10,157 nucleotides of DNA, from contig JAAZDI010000164.1 of NCBI GenBank assembly GCA_012512295.1, positions 1-10,157 on the forward strand. The letters are read 5' to 3'. Shown in pieces: positions 6,255 to 10,157 of this stretch. Within the stretch, counting starts at the first letter, position 1, and each line of letters opens with the position of its first letter. The notes under the pieces were generated by a model, which had not been told where the DNA came from, did not search any database, and saw only the letters and a program-made list of their open reading frames with translations. The position numbers were made by a program, and so were the translations under genes. This stretch comes from Syntrophomonadaceae bacterium (GTDB taxonomy: Bacteria; Bacillota; Ch66; Ch109).

Positions 6255-6328
6255 ACGGCTAAACAAAAAAACACTCCCAAAAGAAATTCTGGGAGGTTTA
6301 CCTTAAACTTCATTTTGTTAGCCGCTGG
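6252..6328 (-). repeat. Long inverted repeat enclosing the murA terminator
   Basis: The last codons of murA (6313-6328, CCAGCGGCTAACAAAA on the minus strand) can pair with 6252-6268, which includes part of the terminator U-tract and the sequence AGCCGTTGG. The pairing is 16 bp with one G-U wobble and one bulged U. The terminator hairpin lies inside the loop, and the distal arm overlaps the -35 box of the ftsQ promoter. The A/U part is low in complexity; the GC-rich core of 9 bp is the stronger evidence. Confidence 0.5.
6265..6298 (-). terminator. Intrinsic terminator after murA
   Basis: Twelve bases after the murA stop the minus-strand RNA folds CUCCCA (6290-6295) against UGGGAG (6274-6279) around a 10-base loop, extended by AAC/GUU across a single bulged U, and is followed by seven consecutive U (6265-6271). 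This is a standard Rho-independent terminator and should end the mur unit before ftsQ. Confidence 0.85.
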
Positions 6329-7563
6329 ATATCGGCTCCCAGTTGTTTAAACTTTTCCTCCAACCGTTCATAGCCACGATCAATGTGGACCGTTCCCTCT
6401 ACCAGGGTCTCACCATCAGCTACCAGACCCGCCAGGACCAGGGCTGCTCCCGCCCGTAAATCACTGGCCTCGACGATTGCTCCAGTCAGTCGAGGAACAC
6501 CGTATATAATAACGCTCCTTCCTTCTAAGCGTACCCTGGCTCCCATACGCCGGAGTTCGTCAATATGTTTAAAACGGTTTTCGAATATAGTTTCCGTTAC
6601 CAAACTGGTGCCATTAGCCACAGACAGGAGGGTGACAATCTGGGGCTGCATATCAGTGGGAAAACCGGGATAAGGGAGTGTTTTAACATCAACCGCTTTC
6701 AAACAACAACCTCCCCGGACGCGGACCCCTTCTTTCCCCGAGGAGACTTCAGCCCCGGCTTCCTGGAGTTTGGCTAAAATGGATTCAACGTGCTCTTCGA
6801 CTGCATTGGAAATCAGGACATCCCCTTGGGTTAGCACCCCGGCGACTAGAAAAGTCCCCGTCTCGATTCGATCCGGAATTACCGTATGCTCTCCACTTCC
6901 CAGGTTAGCCACTCCCTCAATCCTTATCTCGTGCGTTCCGGCCCCCCAAATCCTCGCCCCTAGGCGACGCAGAAAATTCTGCAAGTCAACGATTTCTGGT
7001 TCTCGAGCCGCATTGCGGATAACCGTCACTCCTTCAGCCAGGGTAGCGGCCATCATTAGATTCTCGGTTGCTCCAACTGAAGGAAAATCCAATTGGATTG
7101 AGACACCCCTAACGCGCTGCGCCTCTCCGATAATAAAACCATACTCTTGATTTATTTTCGCTCCTAAAGCGTTAAAACCTTTAAGGTGCAGATCCATCGG
7201 CCGGGAACCAATGGCGCACCCACCAGGGGTAAAAGCCTTGAAAGTACCGCATCGACCTAATAAGGCACCCATTACCAGATTCGAAGCCCGCATCTGACGC
7301 ATCAAGGACTCCGGTATTTCTGTCGCTACTACTTCCTGAGCAGAAACAACCAAATCGGAACCCTGCCAAGTAACACGGGCCCCAAGGGAACGTAGAACCT
7401 GCAGCATAACCTCCACATCACGCAAACAGGGAATTCCATGCAACACACATTCACCACGAGTTAATAAGCAGGCCGCCAGAATGGGCAGAGAGGCGTTTTT
7501 GGCCCCACTGACTTTAACTTCCCCCTCCAGGCGATTTCCCCCTACAATCCTTATTTTATCCAT
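6310..7563 (-). CDS. murA: UDP-N-acetylglucosamine 1-carboxyvinyltransferase MurA
   Basis: Catalyses the first committed step of peptidoglycan synthesis in the cytoplasm, transferring enolpyruvate from phosphoenolpyruvate to UDP-GlcNAc; it is the target of fosfomycin. With the ATG at 7563 it has 417 residues, the normal length, and begins MDKIRIVGGNRLEGEVKVSG. The catalytic and binding residues are present: Lys22-Asn23 in SGAKNAS, the active-site Cys116 in PGGCAIGSRP (Cys115 of E. coli), so it should be fosfomycin-sensitive by that criterion, and the conserved Asp in PGFPTDMQPQ (near 305). ATG 7563 has AGGAGG eight bases upstream, whereas an in-frame start at 7602 would add 13 residues with no family similarity. 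It follows murC by 93 bases with no murB between, and it is followed by a terminator. Firmicutes often have two MurA paralogues; this dcw copy could be either. Confidence 0.96.
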   Translation of the reverse strand: MDKIRIVGGNRLEGEVKVSGAKNASLPILAACLLTRGECVLHGIPCLRDVEVMLQVLRSLGARVTWQGSDLVVSAQEVVATEIPESLMRQMRASNLVMGALLGRCGTFKAFTPGGCAIGSRPMDLHLKGFNALGAKINQEYGFIIGEAQRVRGVSIQLDFPSVGATENLMMAATLAEGVTVIRNAAREPEIVDLQNFLRRLGARIWGAGTHEIRIEGVANLGSGEHTVIPDRIETGTFLVAGVLTQGDVLISNAVEEHVESILAKLQEAGAEVSSGKEGVRVRGGCCLKAVDVKTLPYPGFPTDMQPQIVTLLSVANGTSLVTETIFENRFKHIDELRRMGARVRLEGRSVIIYGVPRLTGAIVEASDLRAGAALVLAGLVADGETLVEGTVHIDRGYERLEEKFKQLGADIQRLTK

Positions 7564-7656
7564 AGTTGCAACCTCCTGCACCCCGAAATTAAGCCAGGGC
7601 ACTTATTGTTACAACTTTCAACTCCTTTCATAACCATAATGCCACCCAAAAACATC

Positions 7657-9081
7657 CTAGAACCTAGCTCTGTCTTTTAATCGCTCCACCAGATCCCGAC
7701 CGACGGTCCAGATATGACCGGCTCCCATCGTGATAACCAGATCTCCCGGTTTTACCTTGTCTACGAGGTAGTCAACAATTTCTTCTCGGGTTGAAAAATA
7801 ATCCACCGGCTGGATCCCTTGTTTTTTAATCTCTTCAACTAGTATTCGAGCGGTAACCCCTTCAATTGGGGCTTCGCCGGCTGAATAAATCTCATTAATA
7901 ATCACCTGGTCCGCTTCTTGGAAGGCATCGCCAAACTCCTCCCGCAGGAAATGCGTTCGGGTAAAACGGTGCGGTTGAAAGACCGCAATCAAACGTTGAA
8001 CAGACATCTGACGCGCGGCCCTTAGCGTTGCTTTAATCTCAGTCGGGTGATGGGCATAATCGTCGACCACTAATACTCCGTTAACCTCACCCATCACCTC
8101 AAAACGACGATGGACCCCATGAAAGTCATAAAGAGAATCGGCTGCTGACTGAAAACTCAGACCCAATTCCTGAGCCACCGCAATCGCCGCCAAAGCATTC
8201 ATTAGGTTATGAACCCCGGGTACATTTAAGATTAGGCGACCAAGTCTCTGATTCCGGTAATAAACATCTCCCCAGGTTTCAAAACCGCGACCATCAATGC
8301 TGCTGAGCCAAAAATCCATACTGGATTTAAGACCATAGGTCAAGTAGCGCCGTGAATTTCGTGCGGCCGCGGATTGTAAAAACGGATCTTCTCCACAAAC
8401 TACGGCAAATCCATCTGCTTTAACCTGCCCGAGGAAACGAGTAAAAGCTTCCCGAATATTGTCCAGACAATGATAATAATCAAGATGATCATTTTCTACA
8501 TTGGTCACCACAGCACAATACGGAATTAACTTCAGAAAGGAACCATCGCTTTCATCAGCCTCAGCGACTAAATACTCGCTGGTTCCTAATTTAGCATTAC
8601 CCTGTAATTCCTTAACATGACCACCGACCAAGACTGTTGGATCTAGGCCATTTCTCTCTAAAACCAGCGCAATCATGGCGGTGGTTGTTGTTTTGCCGTG
8701 AGCGCCGGCTACAGCTATTCCCTTACGCGGATTCATTAAAAAAGCCAGCATATCACCTCGATGGACCACAGCTAGTCCGCGACGCCGCGCTTCCACAATC
8801 TCAGGGTTAGTTAATGGAATCGCTGATGAAACCACAACCCTAGTAATGTCAGGGCCCAGGTTTTCTGCAGTGTGTCCTTGATAAATAGTCGCTCCTTCGG
8901 CAGCTAGATGCCGAGTAACTTCTCCAGAATTCAGATCTGAACCAGTTACGCGGTATCCCTGTCGCAGCAGAATCTGAGCAATACCACTCATGCCGACTCC
9001 ACCAATTCCGATGAAGTGGAATCCGCCGTTCGCCTCTACAGGGATGGTGGCTGATTCCAATTTATATGTTTCTTTCTTCAT
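7657..9081 (-). CDS. murC: UDP-N-acetylmuramate--L-alanine ligase MurC
   Basis: ATP-dependent cytoplasmic ligase that adds L-alanine to UDP-MurNAc, the first amino acid of the peptidoglycan stem peptide. From ATG 9081 it has 474 residues in three Mur-ligase domains: an N-terminal Rossmann domain with HFIGIGGVGMSGIAQ (22-36), the central ATPase with P-loop GAHGKTTTT (126-134), EADESDGSF (174-182) and NVENDHLDYY (194-203), the PGVHNLMNALAA stretch (288-299), and the C-terminal domain with DDYAHHPTEI (340-349) and MGAGHIW (452-458). The start is uncertain. ATG 9081 fits the family but its GGGAGG is only two bases away. An in-frame GTG at 9123 and TTG at 9111, near AAGGAG, would add 14 or 10 residues of no family similarity. 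It lies between murG and murA. The 93-base gap to murA has no room for murB. Confidence 0.95.
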   Translation of the reverse strand: MKKETYKLESATIPVEANGGFHFIGIGGVGMSGIAQILLRQGYRVTGSDLNSGEVTRHLAAEGATIYQGHTAENLGPDITRVVVSSAIPLTNPEIVEARRRGLAVVHRGDMLAFLMNPRKGIAVAGAHGKTTTTAMIALVLERNGLDPTVLVGGHVKELQGNAKLGTSEYLVAEADESDGSFLKLIPYCAVVTNVENDHLDYYHCLDNIREAFTRFLGQVKADGFAVVCGEDPFLQSAAARNSRRYLTYGLKSSMDFWLSSIDGRGFETWGDVYYRNQRLGRLILNVPGVHNLMNALAAIAVAQELGLSFQSAADSLYDFHGVHRRFEVMGEVNGVLVVDDYAHHPTEIKATLRAARQMSVQRLIAVFQPHRFTRTHFLREEFGDAFQEADQVIINEIYSAGEAPIEGVTARILVEEIKKQGIQPVDYFSTREEIVDYLVDKVKPGDLVITMGAGHIWTVGRDLVERLKDRARF

Positions 9082-9252
9082 AGCCTCCCGCTGACATAAC
9101 CAGGTTATCAAAGTTAATGTCACTCCTTCCGGCCCTGCACTTCTGTCTTAAGTAGCCGAGTAGATAGCTAGTAGCGACAAATTGTACCTTCTGGCACTCC
9201 ATCTTATGCAATATTAGTTATAGTTGTGACTATAGCGTCTTCACTTGACTGG

Positions 9253-10157
9253 TTATAGGTAGTTGCTAAGTAAGGATACGATTTCCTTGACCGCCTGAGG
9301 CCGGCCGAGTTTATGTGCCGCCACGGCCATCCGAGCCAACCTGCCCGGTTCTCCCAGCAGTTCCTGGACCGTAACTAATAATTTTTCGCCGCTAAGGTCA
9401 CGATCTTTAATCACTACTGCCGCTCCTTGTGCCTCAAATGCCCGAGCGTTGTGTTCCTGGTGGTTCTCTGAGGCATAAGGATATGGGATTAAAACAGAGG
9501 GAATCCCTTTGGCACTAATCTCTGCTAAAGTTGCCGCTCCAGCTCGACAAATCATTAAATCCGCTACCGCCAAAGCGTTCTCTATATCATAAAGATAAGG
9601 AACAACTCTAATATTCCCACTTTCCTCCAGATTTAAACCCCGTTCTATAATAGACTTTCTTGTTTCCTCATATCCCAAAGTCCCCGTAACCTGTACGATC
9701 TGGATATCTGGCCGATTTTGATAATGCTCAAGAACCGCTAGCATCGCCCGGTTAATACTCTGGGCTCCTCGACTTCCTCCGACCACTAATATTGTCAGGA
9801 GCTGAGGATCAAGACCTAACCTCTGGGCACCTACCAAGCGGTTAACTTCCATTATTTCAGGCCGGATCGGCAACCCGGTTACCTCCACTCGAGCCGCCCG
9901 ATTAAAATGAGGTTTAGATTCCTCAAAAGTAGTCATGACTAAACTTACCAACCGAGATAAAATACGGTTCGTGATTCCGGGCCAAGCGTTCTGTTCGTGA
10001 ATTGCAGTCGGTATTCCCAACCAATAGGCCATCAGGACTACCGGACCACAAACATAGCCCCCGGTCCCCACAACCAGATCGGGGGCAAATTGCTTCAAAA
10101 TCCTTCTAGATTCTCGCAAGCCGCGCAAAGCGAGCCAACAAGTCTTAATATTTGACC
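9253..10157 (-). CDS. murG: UDP-GlcNAc:lipid I N-acetylglucosaminyltransferase MurG (5' end outside window)
   Basis: Peripheral membrane GT-B glycosyltransferase that adds GlcNAc to lipid I, giving lipid II on the inner face of the membrane. The frame is open to the window edge (301 full codons). A TTG at 10128 is not the true start, because coding similarity continues upstream (SNIKTCWLALRGLRESRR) and the N-terminal lipid-binding glycine loop is missing, about 65-75 residues. Visible motifs are VVGTGGYVCGPVV, HEQNAWPGITNRILSRL, the C-domain loop LVVGGSRGAQSINRAML, and the UDP-GlcNAc-binding region CRAGAATLAEISAKGIPSVL followed by PYASENHQEHNARAFE. The stop is at 9253. A gap of 129-171 bases to murC follows; it contains a weak 6-bp hairpin (9219-9234) without a U-tract, so no terminator is evident and the unit probably continues into murC. 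Confidence 0.96.
   Translation of the reverse strand, partial: SNIKTCWLALRGLRESRRILKQFAPDLVVGTGGYVCGPVVLMAYWLGIPTAIHEQNAWPGITNRILSRLVSLVMTTFEESKPHFNRAARVEVTGLPIRPEIMEVNRLVGAQRLGLDPQLLTILVVGGSRGAQSINRAMLAVLEHYQNRPDIQIVQVTGTLGYEETRKSIIERGLNLEESGNIRVVPYLYDIENALAVADLMICRAGAATLAEISAKGIPSVLIPYPYASENHQEHNARAFEAQGAAVVIKDRDLSGEKLLVTVQELLGEPGRLARMAVAAHKLGRPQAVKEIVSLLSNYL

Noticed and set aside
7181..7369. Minus-strand open frame inside murA in a different frame
   Set aside because: It lies wholly within the well-supported murA coding sequence and is not recognisable as a protein.
7537..7617. A 26-codon frame beginning MKGVESCNNK upstream of and overlapping the murA start
   Set aside because: It has no convincing ribosome-binding site, and the overlap with the strong murA ribosome-binding site suggests chance rather than a leader peptide.
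9082..9222. A short open frame of about 47 codons on the minus strand between murG and murC (begins MECQKVQFVATSYLL)
   Set aside because: It has no Shine-Dalgarno sequence, overlaps the start of murC in another frame, and resembles nothing I recognise.
9219..9234. TATAGT/ACTATA hairpin after murG as a terminator
   Set aside because: The stem is only 6 bp and AT-rich, and no U-run follows on the minus strand.
10126..10128. TTG at 10128 as the start of murG
   Set aside because: Coding similarity continues in frame to the window edge and the N-terminal MurG glycine-rich region is absent, so the gene simply runs out of the window.

Overview
The window carries a division and cell-wall (dcw) gene cluster joined to the spoIIG sporulation locus, and every gene lies on the minus strand. 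Read in the direction of transcription (high to low coordinates) the order is murG (5' end cut off), murC, murA, ftsQ/divIB, a DUF881 gene, sbp (DUF1290), ftsA, ftsZ, spoIIGA and sigE (3' end cut off). Next to dcw genes, spoIIGA-sigE points to an endospore-forming Firmicute. The DUF881-sbp pair, the compact FtsZ ending in DIPAFLRRR and the order murC-murA-ftsQ suggest the Clostridia, most likely a Desulfotomaculum/Peptococcaceae-like lineage. The genus cannot be named from this sequence alone.

The sequence suggests three transcription units. (1) murG-murC-murA (10157 to 6310) ends at a good intrinsic terminator (6265-6298). It supplies lipid II synthesis: MurA makes UDP-GlcNAc-enolpyruvate, MurC adds L-Ala to UDP-MurNAc, and MurG makes lipid II. 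murB, which normally catalyses the step between MurA and MurC, is not in the 93-base murC-murA gap. (2) A sigma-A-type promoter with an extended -10 (6227-6254) lies just downstream of that terminator and should drive ftsQ-DUF881-sbp and probably ftsA-ftsZ, ending at a second intrinsic terminator (1835-1869). These genes encode the FtsZ ring, its FtsA membrane anchor, the FtsQ/DivIB divisome protein and two small membrane proteins. (3) spoIIGA-sigE has its own promoter candidate (1791-1823), whose -35 and -10 are unusually far apart (21 bp), as in the Spo0A-activated spoIIG promoter of Bacillus subtilis. SpoIIGA is the membrane protease that activates pro-sigma-E, encoded by the next gene.

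No stretch longer than 300 bases lacks a gene. The longest non-coding interval is 1654-1973 (ftsZ to spoIIGA), which holds a terminator, a promoter candidate and two small hairpins. I see no mobile element, CRISPR array, tRNA or rRNA, and no sign of recent transfer. The genes are conserved housekeeping and sporulation genes and I do not see an undescribed system. The points worth a second look are in regulatory layout and gene content: the split of the dcw cluster between murA and ftsQ, a long inverted repeat around that terminator, the missing murB, the long spoIIG promoter spacer, and a longer than usual pro-sequence on sigma-E.
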